Counted from the first letter of the stretch, positions 9,194 through 17,846 are shown. The stretch: DNA of 64,000 bases from CAWAPS01 sp963783945 (GCA_963783945.1 CAWAPS010000029.1:124001-188000), one strand, 5' to 3'. Numbers and translations are program-made. Notes: generated from the sequence alone by a model not told the origin.

Positions 9194-11320
9194 TCAGGCG
9201 GTCGCCGCCCGGTCGGCCACGATCGACAGGAGGATCGGGCCGTACCTTCCCACCTTGACGGGACCGAGCCCCGGCACGGCGAGAAGCTGTTCGGTTGTCG
9301 ACGGCCGCAACGCGGCCAGGGCGTCCACCGTCACGTCATGGAGAATCACATACGGGGGCACCCCGGTGAACCGGGCCGTCTCCGCCCGCCACGCCTTGAC
9401 CGAATGGACCAGGTCCGGGTCGGGATCGGGCCAGCTCTCGGGGAGCCGGAAGCCGAGGGGCCTCCGCCCGCCCGATCTCGTACGCAGCTGGTCGGCCTGC
9501 TCCGCCAGTCTTCGCCGCCACGCCCGGGAGGACTCGTCAGTCAGCGCCGGCTCGGACGTGCCGGGCCCGGCGCCGAGCTCTATGGCTTCGAGCCACGGTG
9601 ACGGGTCGCGAGGCACGGGCCGAGTCCCGAAGGTGCGCTGACGGGCCCAGGAACAATGGAGCTCGACGGCGGCCCGGGTCAAGGCCACATAAAGCAGGCG
9701 GCGTTCTTCCTGATCGGCCCGTCGTGAGCCGGCCCGGCCGATGGGGACCAGGCCCTGTTCCAGCCCGGCCACCCACACCGCCTCCCACTCCAGGCCTTTG
9801 GCCCGGTGGAAGCTGCACAGAGTCACGACGTCGGTCTCGTGGGGTTCGTCCGAGTTGTCCCGGACGGCCGACGGCAGCCAGTTCAGCCATGCCGCGGCCG
9901 AGGATGCCTGCTCCTGTCCGGCAAAGGACCGGGCCAGGTCAGCCAGTACGGTGAGCACGGCCCGGGCCCCGTCGTCGGGCTGGTCGCTCGTTCCGTCCCC
10001 GGGCCCGGGCCGGTCAGGACGGTCCCAGCCCGGTGACGGCCCCGACACCTCATGCACCTGAGACGCCTGGGACAGTTCCCATAGCTCGGCCACTACCGCC
10101 TCGATGGGAAGCTGGGGCCGCTGGCGCAGGTCGGTCAGGACCCGCCGGGCAAACGGATCGTCGAGGATGGCCCGTTGGGAGGGGGCCCAGAACGGGATGC
10201 CTGCGGCGGTCAGGGCCCGCTGGATCGGGACCAGCTGGGCGTTGGTCCGGGTCAGCACCGCGAGCGATCTCCATCTCCGGCCGGCGCCGTGGGCCCGTCG
10301 GAGCCCGGCGGCGATGCCCGCGGCCTCCGCCGCCTCGCTCGGATAGGCCCATACGTCGGGCGCCGGCCCGTCGGGGCGGGCGGAGCTGAGGTGGGAGCCT
10401 CGCGGTCCGAGAACGGCGGCGGCGGCCGCAACTATGCGGGGAGAGCACCGGTGATTGGTCGCGAGTCGAACCACCCCGGTGCTCGGCCATCTGGTGGGAA
10501 CCTGGGCCAGCAGCTCGGGGTCGGCTCCGTTCCATCCGTAGATGGCTTGGTCGGGATCGCCGACGACGCACAGGTCGGTTGATACCCCCAACCAGGCGAG
10601 GAGAAGGCGGTGCTGAAGGGGATTGAGGTCCTGGAACTCGTCGACGTAGATGTGGCGCCAGCGCCAGCGCTGTGCGCCGGCGAATTCGGGATCACCCTCC
10701 AAAGCCTCGGCCGCCCGTAGAAGGAGGTCGTCGAAGTCGACCAGGCCTCGGCGGCGCTTCTCGTCCTCGTAGCGAGCGTACAAAGCGGCCACTGCCGACG
10801 GGCTCACACCGGGAGGCAGCTCCCGCGCCTCGGCCCGCACCACCCGCTCGAACTGGTCCGGGCTGACCAACCGGGCCTTGGCCCACTCGATTTGGGCCGC
10901 GAGATCAGCGACCGGCACCTGGGCCAGGCCGGGCCGGGAGCCGGCCAGAGGCGCCAGCAATCGACCTTTGCGCTCGAGCAGGGCAGGGGCCTGCTGATGA
11001 CGGTCCGCCCACCACCTGTGGAGCTGTCCCGATGCCAGCGAATGAAACGTGCCCGAGGCCACCCGTTCCCGCATCCCGAGCTCCGCCAGCCGGTGCTGTA
11101 GCTCACCCGCGGCCTTGCGGGTGAAGGTCACCGCTACCGAATGGCGGGCGTCGGCGCCACCGAATCGGGACCGGTAGGCGATCCTCCGAGTTAGGACCCG
11201 GGTCTTACCGGCTCCGGCCGATGCCAGGATGCACAGGGGGGCGGCCTCGCTGGTAACGGCTTCGCGCTGCTCGGGGGTGAGCCCGTGGAGAAGGTCGCCA
11301 TCACTGGTATCCGTCGGCAC
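9194..11320 (-). CDS. uvrD2: ATP-dependent DNA helicase UvrD2 (SF1 with C-terminal HRDC domain)
   Basis: A 3'-5' superfamily 1 DNA helicase of repair/recombination. Walker A is A-S-A-G-A-G-K-T at residues 33-40; motif II is D-E-F-Q-D-L-N; motif III is G-D-P-D-Q-A-I-Y-G-W-N-G; motif V/VI regions read F-H-R-A-K-G-L-E-W and L-L-Y-V-A-L-T-R-A. The last 70 residues are an HRDC nucleic-acid-binding domain (L-R-P-S-T-T-E-Q-L-L-A-V-P-G-L-G-P). This UvrD-plus-HRDC architecture is typical of actinobacterial UvrD2, and 708 residues is the usual size. Start is GTG at 11320, with TATCTT 7 nt upstream. Confidence 0.95.
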   Translation of the reverse strand: MPTDTSDGDLLHGLTPEQREAVTSEAAPLCILASAGAGKTRVLTRRIAYRSRFGGADARHSVAVTFTRKAAGELQHRLAELGMRERVASGTFHSLASGQLHRWWADRHQQAPALLERKGRLLAPLAGSRPGLAQVPVADLAAQIEWAKARLVSPDQFERVVRAEARELPPGVSPSAVAALYARYEDEKRRRGLVDFDDLLLRAAEALEGDPEFAGAQRWRWRHIYVDEFQDLNPLQHRLLLAWLGVSTDLCVVGDPDQAIYGWNGADPELLAQVPTRWPSTGVVRLATNHRCSPRIVAAAAAVLGPRGSHLSSARPDGPAPDVWAYPSEAAEAAGIAAGLRRAHGAGRRWRSLAVLTRTNAQLVPIQRALTAAGIPFWAPSQRAILDDPFARRVLTDLRQRPQLPIEAVVAELWELSQASQVHEVSGPSPGWDRPDRPGPGDGTSDQPDDGARAVLTVLADLARSFAGQEQASSAAAWLNWLPSAVRDNSDEPHETDVVTLCSFHRAKGLEWEAVWVAGLEQGLVPIGRAGSRRADQEERRLLYVALTRAAVELHCSWARQRTFGTRPVPRDPSPWLEAIELGAGPGTSEPALTDESSRAWRRRLAEQADQLRTRSGGRRPLGFRLPESWPDPDPDLVHSVKAWRAETARFTGVPPYVILHDVTVDALAALRPSTTEQLLAVPGLGPVKVGRYGPILLSIVADRAATA

Positions 11321-11327
11321 CCGTGCG

Positions 11328-11333
11328 AAGATA
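11328..11333 (-). promoter_or_regulatory. -10 box TATCTT (minus strand) for uvrD2
   Basis: TATCTT on the minus strand ends 7 nt before the uvrD2 GTG, consistent with leaderless transcription. Confidence 0.45.
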
Positions 11334-11973
11334 CGGAGAGGGTGTGACGGGGTGGTGGATGCTCAGCGCCGGGGCGCGTGTTCCCCTTGTTGTCCTCATC
11401 CAAGCGCCGCTTTCCTCCGCTTGCCATAAGCGCCGCCACCATCGACCACTTCGCGTCGCGACCGTGGCGACGAGCGGACGGTCTCGACGCGAAATGGTCA
11501 CTGTGTGGCCCGAACGCGTCGCGACCGGGGCGCCGATGCGAAGGATCTCGACGCGAAGTGGTTAGGCAGCCGAGCGCCGATCTCCGGCGTCAGAACCAGA
11601 TAGTCCTCGATGGCTGGTTGCTTCTGCCCTTCACCTGACACGACCTGGCGGCTCACCCCGCGGCCGAGGAGCGGGACCTGCGCCACGCCTGGCTGGCCCG
11701 AACCGTGATCGCCGGGGTAGGTGCGGGCGTGGCGGTGCGAGCGGACCGGGTGCCTGCGCCATCGCTTCGACGGTCCCGGATGAGTGGGGCAGCCCAGCGA
11801 TCGAGGACCCGGCTGCGCGCCCAACCGATAATCCCCCCGAACTATCGCGCCGGCGCAGCAACCGGGTGCCTGTCGATGCCCAGGAGTGTGCCCGGTCGGC
11901 GCTTCCGCGTCAAGAGGCATCTGCAACGGACCCGCCCAGCCCGGGGCGAGGTTTCCGCAGGTCTGCGGACGAT
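11334..11973. other. 640-bp stretch without a convincing gene
   Basis: This gap between the uvrD2 promoter and the PH-domain gene has open frames on both strands, but none has conserved motifs, a plausible start signal or a sensible composition. Its left part carries a structured repeat (11445-11562). The frames could be the worn remains of a gene; no transposase or integrase motif was recognised. Confidence 0.45.
11445..11562. repeat. two-copy degenerate repeat with inverted arms
   Basis: ACCACTTCGCGTCG at 11445-11458 is the exact reverse complement of 11549-11562. A 17-nt motif, TCTCGACGCGAARTGGT, occurs at 11482-11498 and 11546-11562 (period 64, one mismatch), and CGCGTCGCGACCG occurs at 11452-11464 and 11515-11527 (period 63). 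The element is thus two degenerate copies about 64 bp apart with hairpin-forming ends. Confidence 0.6.
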
Positions 11974-11979
11974 TATCGT
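11974..11979 (+). promoter_or_regulatory. -10 box TATCGT, leaderless PH-domain gene
   Basis: TATCGT ends 6 nt before the GTG start of the PH-domain gene, a leaderless spacing. Confidence 0.5.
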
Positions 11980-11985
11980 TGATGC

Positions 11986-12624
11986 GTGCCTTTTCCCGAC
12001 CGACTCCTCAACGAGGGAGAGATGGTCGTGGTCGACGTGCACCCGCATTGGTGGTACATGGTCCGGCCCACGCTTGCCGTGGTCGTTACCGTGGCCGGGG
12101 CCGTGGCCGCGGCCGTGGAGTCAGCGCCCATCTGGGTTACCTGGATCGCCCTCGCCGCCCTCGCCGGGGCCGCCGGCTGGCTCATAGGGCGCTACGTCCG
12201 ATGGAAGACCATCCGCATGGTGGTCACCAATGTTCGGATCATGGATCGCCGTGGGCTCATAGGGCGGCGGGGCCGGGAGATCCCCATCGGGGCCCTGACC
12301 AACATCGGCTACCGCCAAACCCTCTTCAAGCGGCTGATCGGCGCGGGCGACATCGTCATCGAGTCGGCCGGACGGGACAGCCAGGAGGTGTTCCCCGACC
12401 TGCCCCGGCCGGCTCTCATTCACAACGAGATCTACCGGCAGCTCGAGATGTGGCGCAATGGTCGGGCGCCCGGGTCGGGCCACGGTGCCCCGGCCCCCGG
12501 GCTCGGCCTCGACGCCCCGTCCATCCCGACTCAGATCGAGCAGCTCGACGGGCTGCGCCGGCGGGGCATCATCAGCGAGGCCGAGTTCGCGGCGAAGAAG
12601 ACCCAGCTGCTCGACCGCCTGTGA
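11986..12624 (+). CDS. bacterial PH-domain membrane protein with C-terminal SHOCT-like motif
   Basis: Membrane-associated protein of unknown role. Residues about 28-70 contain two hydrophobic segments separated by a short polar turn (V-V-V-T-V-A-G-A-V-A-A-A-V and I-A-L-A-A-L-A-G-A-A-G-W). A bacterial PH (bPH2/YdbS-like) domain follows: V-V-T-N-V-R-I-M-D-R-R-G-L-I-G-R, then I-P-I-G-A-L-T-N-I-G. The last 35 residues form a short helical SHOCT-type motif (L-D-G-L-R-R-R-G-I-I-S-E-A-E-F). GTG at 11986 is chosen from the TATCGT box 6 nt upstream. The next gene begins 8 bp after the stop, so the two are probably one unit. Confidence 0.82.
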   Translation: MPFPDRLLNEGEMVVVDVHPHWWYMVRPTLAVVVTVAGAVAAAVESAPIWVTWIALAALAGAAGWLIGRYVRWKTIRMVVTNVRIMDRRGLIGRRGREIPIGALTNIGYRQTLFKRLIGAGDIVIESAGRDSQEVFPDLPRPALIHNEIYRQLEMWRNGRAPGSGHGAPAPGLGLDAPSIPTQIEQLDGLRRRGIISEAEFAAKKTQLLDRL

Positions 12625-12631
12625 GGTCCCG

Positions 12632-13498
12632 GTGAACCCGGCCGGATCGGGCGAGGGCCGGGTGCCGGACTCCGGCGAGGCGCGGGTGCCGGACTCCGGC
12701 GAGGCGCGGGTGCCGGACTCCGGCGAGGCGCGGGTGCCGGACTCCGGCGAGGCGCGGGTGCCGGACTCCGGCGAGATCCGGATCGTGAGCCTGGTCCCGT
12801 CGGTGACCGAGACCCTCCTGGCCTGGGGAGTGCAGCCGGCCGGCGTCACCAGGTTCTGTGAGGTCTCCGGATTTCCCATAGTCGGGGGCACCAAGAACCC
12901 CGACGTGAACGCCATCATCGCCCTTCGTCCCGACCTGGTTGTGATGGACAAGGAGGAAAACCGGGCGGAGGACGCCGAAGCCCTGGAGGGGGGCGGCCTG
13001 GAGCTGCTCGTCACTCATGTCCGGTCACTGGCCGACCTGCCTGAAGCCATGCGCGACCTGGCCGCCGCCGCCGGCCGGGCCGATCCGACGACCAGCGAAG
13101 ACTGGACCGAAGGGCCGGTAAGCCCGGGCCGTGAGCCGGCCGGACCGTACCCCGACGGTCAGACGGTGTGGGTGCCGATCTGGCGCCGGCCGTGGATGTC
13201 CATCGGAGGCTCCACCTACGCGTCGTCTCTCCTTTCCGCGGTCGGGATCAGCAACGTGTACGCCGATTCCGATCAGCCCTATCCCACCATGACCCTCGAG
13301 GACGCGGCGAGTCGCCGGCCCGGCCACGTCCTGGCCCCCTCGGAGCCCTATAGCTTCGGCGAGCGGCACCGAGCGGAGCTCGAGCAGGTCGCTCCCGTGA
13401 TCTTCGTGGACGGTCGGGACCTTTTTTGGTGGGGGTCGCGTACCCCGGGCGCCATGCACCGGCTCGGGCAGCTGGCAGCGGCGCTCGCTGGTAGGTAA
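12632..13498 (+). CDS. BtuF-like helical-backbone metal receptor (cobalamin/siderophore-binding fold)
   Basis: Binding protein of the class III periplasmic-binding fold. After the N-terminal repeats the core begins I-R-I-V-S-L-V-P-S-V-T-E-T-L, followed by G-V-T-R-F-C-E-V-S-G and N-A-I-I-A-L-R-P-D-L-V-V, which match BtuF/vitamin-B12-binding proteins. There is no signal peptide or lipobox and no ABC permease or ATPase nearby, so it may act in the cytoplasm; a transport role is not supported by context. The GTG at 12632 gives 288 aa. Residues 10-48 are five 8-aa repeats (R-V-P-D-S-G-E-A), each of which contains another in-frame GTG, so translation could also start inside the repeat. Confidence 0.8.
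   Translation: MNPAGSGEGRVPDSGEARVPDSGEARVPDSGEARVPDSGEARVPDSGEIRIVSLVPSVTETLLAWGVQPAGVTRFCEVSGFPIVGGTKNPDVNAIIALRPDLVVMDKEENRAEDAEALEGGGLELLVTHVRSLADLPEAMRDLAAAAGRADPTTSEDWTEGPVSPGREPAGPYPDGQTVWVPIWRRPWMSIGGSTYASSLLSAVGISNVYADSDQPYPTMTLEDAASRRPGHVLAPSEPYSFGERHRAELEQVAPVIFVDGRDLFWWGSRTPGAMHRLGQLAAALAGR
12659..12775 (+). repeat. 24-bp minisatellite, five copies, in frame
   Basis: Unit CGGGTGCCGGACTCCGGCGA plus GGCG, repeated at 12659, 12683, 12707, 12731 and 12755, the last truncated by three bases. Copies are identical. Each junction reads GGCGAGG-CGCGG-GTG, resembling a weak ribosome-binding site about five bases from a GTG codon in the reading frame. Confidence 0.92.
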
Positions 13499-13564
13499 AG
13501 ATCGCCACGTCGCGTCCGGCGCTCCCGGTCGCCGCCATCAGGGCGAACCTGGGGAGGAACCGAC

Positions 13565-14719
13565 TTGGCCGGACCGTTGACGGGTTACAGGATCATCGAG
13601 CTGGCCGGCATCGGGCCCGGGCCGTTCGCCGGAATGATGCTTTCCGATATGGGAGCTGAGGTGCTGCGGGTCGATCGGGCCCAGGCGGTCAGAGCGGACG
13701 CTCGGGCGCCCCTCGACGACGTGCTCGGCAGAGGCCGGCGCTCGGTCGGGATCGATCTCAAGCATCCGCAAGGGCGGGATACCGTGCTCCGCCTGGTCGA
13801 ATCCGCCGACGCTCTCATCGAGGGGTTTCGACCGGGCGTGACCGAGCGTCTGGGACTCGGACCTGACGTTTGCCTGGCCCGCAACCCGAAGCTCGTTTAC
13901 GGGCGGATGACCGGTTGGGGACAGTCAGGCCCCTACGCCCACGCCGCGGGGCACGACATCAACTACATCGCCCTGAGCGGAACGCTTTCGATGATCGGGC
14001 GAGCCGGCGAGAAGCCCACGCCACCGATCAACTTGATCGGCGACTTCGGGGGCGGGGGCATGCTCCTGGCCTTCGGCGTGGTGTGCGGGATACTGGAGGC
14101 CGGCCGCTCGGGACTGGGCCAGGTGATCGACGCGGCCATGGTCGACGGGGCCGCTCTACTGGCGGCCATGATGTACGGACTCCGAGCCAGCGGGGTCTGG
14201 AGGGAGCGCGGCACGAACCTCCTCGACACCGGTGCGTGGCAGTACAACGTCTACGAGACGGCCGACGGGCGGTACATCTCGTTCGGATCGCTCGAACCTC
14301 AGTTCCTGGCAGAGATGCTCCGCCTCACCGGTCTGGCGGACGGGGTGGACGGCCACGGGCCGGTGCCGGACTCGAGCGATCGGTCGGCCTGGCCCACGAT
14401 GAAAGAGCGCATGGCCGCGCTGGTAAAGACCCGCACCAGAACGGAGTGGTGCGAGCTGCTCGAAGGAAGCGACGCCTGCTTTGCGCCGGTGCTCGAGCCC
14501 GACGAGGCCGCAGATCACGCCCACAACCGCCAGCGCCGGACCTTCATCGACGTGGAAGGGGTGGTCCAGCCGGCACCGGCGCCCCGGTTCAGCCGCACCG
14601 AGCCGGAGGTAAGCTCACCGCCGAGCCGGCCTGGCGGTGACACCGATCGGGCGCTGGTGGACTGGGGAATCAGCGAGGAGAATGTCGCCCGGCTGCGCCG
14701 GGCCGAAGCTATCCGCTGA
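13565..14719 (+). CDS. CaiB/BaiF (class III) CoA-transferase, alpha-methylacyl-CoA racemase-like
   Basis: Acyl-CoA enzyme, either a CoA-transferase or an alpha-methylacyl-CoA racemase. N-terminal Y-R-I-I-E-L-A-G-I-G-P-G-P-F, then L-S-D-M-G-A-E-V-L-R-V-D, S-V-G-I-D-L-K, G-F-R-P-G-V and V-Y-G-R-M-T-G-W-G-Q-S-G-P-Y are class III signatures. The G-H-D-I-N-Y sequence following this (His-Asp) resembles the catalytic region of racemases, which favours the racemase reading; the two activities are not separable with certainty. Length (384 aa) is normal. The TTG start at 13565 has GGGGAGGA about eight bases upstream. No neighbouring beta-oxidation genes were seen. Confidence 0.9.
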   Translation: MAGPLTGYRIIELAGIGPGPFAGMMLSDMGAEVLRVDRAQAVRADARAPLDDVLGRGRRSVGIDLKHPQGRDTVLRLVESADALIEGFRPGVTERLGLGPDVCLARNPKLVYGRMTGWGQSGPYAHAAGHDINYIALSGTLSMIGRAGEKPTPPINLIGDFGGGGMLLAFGVVCGILEAGRSGLGQVIDAAMVDGAALLAAMMYGLRASGVWRERGTNLLDTGAWQYNVYETADGRYISFGSLEPQFLAEMLRLTGLADGVDGHGPVPDSSDRSAWPTMKERMAALVKTRTRTEWCELLEGSDACFAPVLEPDEAADHAHNRQRRTFIDVEGVVQPAPAPRFSRTEPEVSSPPSRPGGDTDRALVDWGISEENVARLRRAEAIR

Positions 14720-14734
14720 CCTGTCGATCGTGTG

Positions 14735-14974
14735 TTACTCGAGGTTCACGACCGGGCAGGTGAGAGTACGGGTGATCCCCTCGATCATCTGCAGCCGGCT
14801 GACGATCATCCGGCCCAGCTCGTCCACTGATGCGGCTTCGGCCCGCACGATCACGTCGTACGGCCCGGTCACGTCGTCGGACGCGATCACACCGGGTATG
14901 TCCCGCACGTGGCTGGCTACGTGAGCGGCCTTGCCCACCTCGGTCTGGATCAGAACATAAGCGTTGACGGCCAT
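14735..14974 (-). CDS. stand-alone Lrp/AsnC ligand-binding (RAM) domain protein
   Basis: A 79-residue protein made of the alpha-beta sandwich ligand-binding half of Lrp/AsnC regulators (A-Y-V-L-I-Q-T-E-V-G-K, I-P-G-V-I-A-S-D-D-V-T-G-P-Y-D-V), without the DNA-binding half. Such proteins bind small ligands, often amino acids, and may modulate full-length Lrp proteins; no partner is encoded here. A strong GGAGGAGGAG ribosome-binding site precedes the ATG. It converges on the CoA-transferase gene and sits downstream of pckG on the same strand. Confidence 0.88.
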   Translation of the reverse strand: MAVNAYVLIQTEVGKAAHVASHVRDIPGVIASDDVTGPYDVIVRAEAASVDELGRMIVSRLQMIEGITRTLTCPVVNLE

Positions 14975-15038
14975 GGTGCTCCTCCTCCTCGAGGGACGCC
15001 CGGCTTTCGGGACTGCCGTCGCCGATCGTAGGCCCTTG

Positions 15039-16842
15039 TCAGCCGAGGCGCTTCTCCAGCCGCTCCAGCTCGTCGAGCAGCTCCGGCGGCATGCGCTCCC
15101 CGAGCCGCTCGAAGTGGGCCCGGATAGACGGAAGATCCTGGCGCCAGCCGTCGGTGTCCACCCGGAGCAGCTCCTCCATAGCGTCGGCGGGCAGGTCCAG
15201 ACCCTCGAGCGGGATGGCCCCCGGGCCTGGCAACAGCCCTATGGGCGTCTCGACGGCCTCGCCGCCGCCTGCGCAGCGTTGGAAGACCCACTCGAGCACC
15301 CGGCTGTTCTCGCCGTAGCCGGGCCAGAGGAACTTGCCGTCTGCACCCTTGCGGAACCAGTTGACGTAGAAGACCCGGGGCAGCTTGCCCGGATCGGTCT
15401 GCCTTCCGATCCGCAGCCAGTGACCCAGGTAGTCAGCCATGTTGTACCCGCAGAACGGGAGCATGGCGAAGGGATCGTGTCGCAGCTTGCCGACGGCCCC
15501 GCTCGCCGCGGCGGTGGTCTCCGAGGCCATGATCGAACCCATGAACACACCGTGCTGCCAATCGAAGCCCTCGGTGATCAACGGAACGACGCTGGACCGC
15601 CGGCCGCCGAACAGGATGGCGGAGATCGGCACCCCGGCGGGATCCTCCCATTCGGGAGCGATTGCCGGGTCCTGCGAGGCCGGAGCGGTGAACCTGGCGT
15701 TCGGGTGAGCGGCGGGTGTGGTCGACTCCGGCGTCCAGTCCTGACCGCGCCAGTCGGTGAGATGCTGAGGCTTCTCGTTGGTCATGCCTTCCCACCACAC
15801 GTCGCCGTCGTCTGTAAGGGCGGTGTTGGTGAAGACGCAATTGGCGGCCAGGGTGAGCATGGCATTGAGGTTGGTCTTGCTGTTGGTGCCCGGAGCCACA
15901 CCGAAGAACCCGTACTCGGGGTTGATGGCCCACAGCCGGCCGTCGCGGCCGAACTTCATCCAGCAGATGTCGTCGCCGATGGTCTCGACCTTCCAGCCGG
16001 GCAGGGTGGGGATGAGCATGGCCAGGTTCGGTCTTGCCGCAGGCCGACGGAAAGGCGCCTGTGATGTACCGCACCTCTCCCTCGGGAGAGGTGAGCTTGA
16101 GAATGAGCATGTGCTCGGCCAGCCAGCCCTCGTCGCGGGCCATGACCGAGGCGATGCGCAGGGCGAAACACTTCTTGCCGAGCAGGGCGTTGCCCCCGTA
16201 CCCCGAGCCGAACGACCAGATCTCCCGGGTCTCGGGAAAGTGGGCTATGTACTTGTTCTCGGCGTTGCAGGGCCAGGAAACGTCGGCCTCCCCCGGCTCC
16301 AGGGGGGCACCCACGGAATGGACACAGGGAACGAACTCTCCGTCGTTCCCGAGGACCTCGAGGGCGCCCGCTCCCATCCGGGTCATGACCCTCATGCTGA
16401 CCGCCACGTAAGCGGAGTCGGTGAGCTCCACGCCTGTGTGGGCGATCGGCGAGTCGAGCGGGCCCATGGAGAACGGGACCACGTACATGGTGCGTCCCCG
16501 CATACTGCCGCGATAAAGCTCGGTCAGGCTCCGTTTCATCTCGGCCGGATCGCGCCAGTTGTTGGTGGACCCCGCATCCTCCGGTTGCCCGGAGCAGATG
16601 AACGTCCGGTCCTCTACTCGCGCCACGTCGGCCGGATCCGACGCCGCCCAGTAGCTGTTGGGCCGCTTGGCGTCGGAGAGCCGCCTGAAGGTCCCCGACT
16701 CGACGAGGGAGGCGCACAGGGCGTCGTACTCCTCTGCGCTCCCATCACACCACAGGACCTGGTCGGGCTGCGCGATCGCCTTCCACTCCTCGACCCACCG
16801 CAGCAGGCCGGCGTGGTTGGTGAGAGCCTTGGTGGAGGTCAC
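15039..16842 (-). pseudogene. pckG: GTP-dependent phosphoenolpyruvate carboxykinase, interrupted by one extra base
   Basis: Gluconeogenic enzyme converting oxaloacetate and GTP to PEP. The two halves together give about 600 residues, the full length of the GTP class. The N-terminal half (16842 to about 16030) has R-T-M-Y-V-V-P-F-S-M-G-P and S-F-G-S-G-Y-G-G-N-A-L-L-G-K-K, and ends in G-A-F-P-S-A-C-G-K-T; the C-terminal half (to 15039) resumes in another frame with M-L-I-P-T-L-P-G-W. The family expects A-C-G-K-T-N-L-A-M-L, so a single extra base (C on the plus strand near 16029) breaks the frame inside the PEPCK-specific P-loop. The start is GTG at 16842 with AAGGAGA upstream. All other motifs look intact, so this is either a very recent mutation or a sequence error. 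Confidence 0.88.
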
Positions 16843-16871
16843 GTCCGAACAGTTCTCCTTGGGATTCTGCC

Positions 16872-16877
16872 TACGAT
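16872..16877 (+). promoter_or_regulatory. -10 box TACGAT upstream of thiL
   Basis: TACGAT ends 7 nt before the GTG of a 9-codon frame that terminates on the thiL start. It lies in the 59-bp divergent gap shared with pckG. Confidence 0.45.
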
Positions 16878-16884
16878 CCCCCTT

Positions 16885-16914
16885 GTGGATGACAGTACCG
16901 GATGGTCGAGGTGA
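16885..16914 (+). CDS. possible 9-aa leaderless leader peptide before thiL
   Basis: A GTG at leaderless distance from a TACGAT box opens a frame encoding M-D-D-S-T-G-W-S-R. Its TGA (16912-16914) overlaps a GTG at 16911 that is in the thiL frame (GTGA). This is inferred from signal spacing only; the peptide has no conserved feature. Confidence 0.35.
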   Translation: MDDSTGWSR

Positions 16915-17846
16915 CAGGCGAGTTTGCCGCGATCGCGGCCATCCAGGACCGCCTTCCCGGCCCCCCGGATGACAAACAGGTGTGGATCGGCGACGACGCG
17001 GCGGTCCTGCCCATGCCAGGACCGGGGTGGCTCCTGTTCGCAGCCGACACCGTGGTGGGTGGTGTGCACGCCGATCTGACCTTGACCGGCCTCGACGACC
17101 TGGGCTGGAAGGCCATGACGTCCTCGGTGAGCGACCTGGCGGCCATGGGGGGCGAGCCGGGGCACGCGGTCGTCACCGTTGCCGGTCCCCCCGGTACCGA
17201 TCTGACCGCGCTCTACGACGGTCTTGCCGCCGCCGCCTCGGCGTATGGCTGTCCGATCGTCGGGGGCGACCTGACCAACGCCGACACACTAGTGGTGACC
17301 GTCGCCGTCACCGGCTATTGCCCCGAGGACCCCGTGCGTAGAAGCGGAGCCCGGCCCGGGGACGCCGTGTGGGTCACCGGGCCAATCGGGGCATCGGCGG
17401 CGGGGTTGCGGACATTCCGGATGGCGGCCCGCCGGGGTGCTCCCGACGACGGCCTGTCCCCCGACGAACGCCGGTCTCTTCTCTCCGCTCACGCCCGGCC
17501 CCGGGCTCTGCTGGCGGCCGGACGAGCGGCCCGCCGGGCCGGGGCCACCGCCATGATCGACGTCTCAGATGGGCTGGCGGCCGACCTCGGCCACATCTCG
17601 GACATGTCGGGTGTCGGTGTCCGGCTCGAGTCGGTGCCGGTGGCCGTTGGCGCCACGCTGGAAGAGGCCCTCGGTGGCGGAGAGGACTTCGCTCTGGCGT
17701 TCTGTGCTCCACCGGCGGCGGAAGTGGTGGCGAGCTTCTCCGGCCTGCCCCTACCGGTGCGGATCGGGACCTGCACCGCCGACCCCGGGGAGCGCACGTT
17801 GGCCGGACGCCCCCTACCGGCCGCCGGATGGCAGCACCGATGGTGA
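16911..17846 (+). CDS. thiL: thiamine-monophosphate kinase
   Basis: Phosphorylates thiamine monophosphate to the active cofactor thiamine diphosphate, which the Kgd enzyme of this window uses. PurM-like ATP-binding fold: W-I-G-D-D-A-A-V near residue 25, F-A-A-D-T-V-V-G-G-V-H, W-K-A-M-T-S-S-V-S-D-L-A-A-M-G-G and V-G-G-D-L-T-N, all metal/ATP ligands, and I-D-V-S-D-G-L-A-A-D-L later. The GTG at 16911 is preferred because it overlaps the stop of a putative leader peptide; the ATG at 16902 adds three residues and cannot be excluded. The 3' end overlaps the thiD start (ATGGTGA), so the two are translationally coupled. Confidence 0.94.
   Translation: MTGEFAAIAAIQDRLPGPPDDKQVWIGDDAAVLPMPGPGWLLFAADTVVGGVHADLTLTGLDDLGWKAMTSSVSDLAAMGGEPGHAVVTVAGPPGTDLTALYDGLAAAASAYGCPIVGGDLTNADTLVVTVAVTGYCPEDPVRRSGARPGDAVWVTGPIGASAAGLRTFRMAARRGAPDDGLSPDERRSLLSAHARPRALLAAGRAARRAGATAMIDVSDGLAADLGHISDMSGVGVRLESVPVAVGATLEEALGGGEDFALAFCAPPAAEVVASFSGLPLPVRIGTCTADPGERTLAGRPLPAAGWQHRW

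Noticed and set aside
11498..11926. 142-codon minus-strand frame in the gap before the PH-domain gene
   Set aside because: No recognisable motif or start; overlaps the repeat element. Reported as non-coding stretch instead.
12659..12775. Direct repeats as a possible CRISPR array
   Set aside because: Repeats are contiguous with no spacers and lie inside a coding frame.
13565..14719. Assignment of the CoA-transferase to a carnitine or bile-acid pathway
   Set aside because: No partner genes are present and class III enzymes have many substrates.
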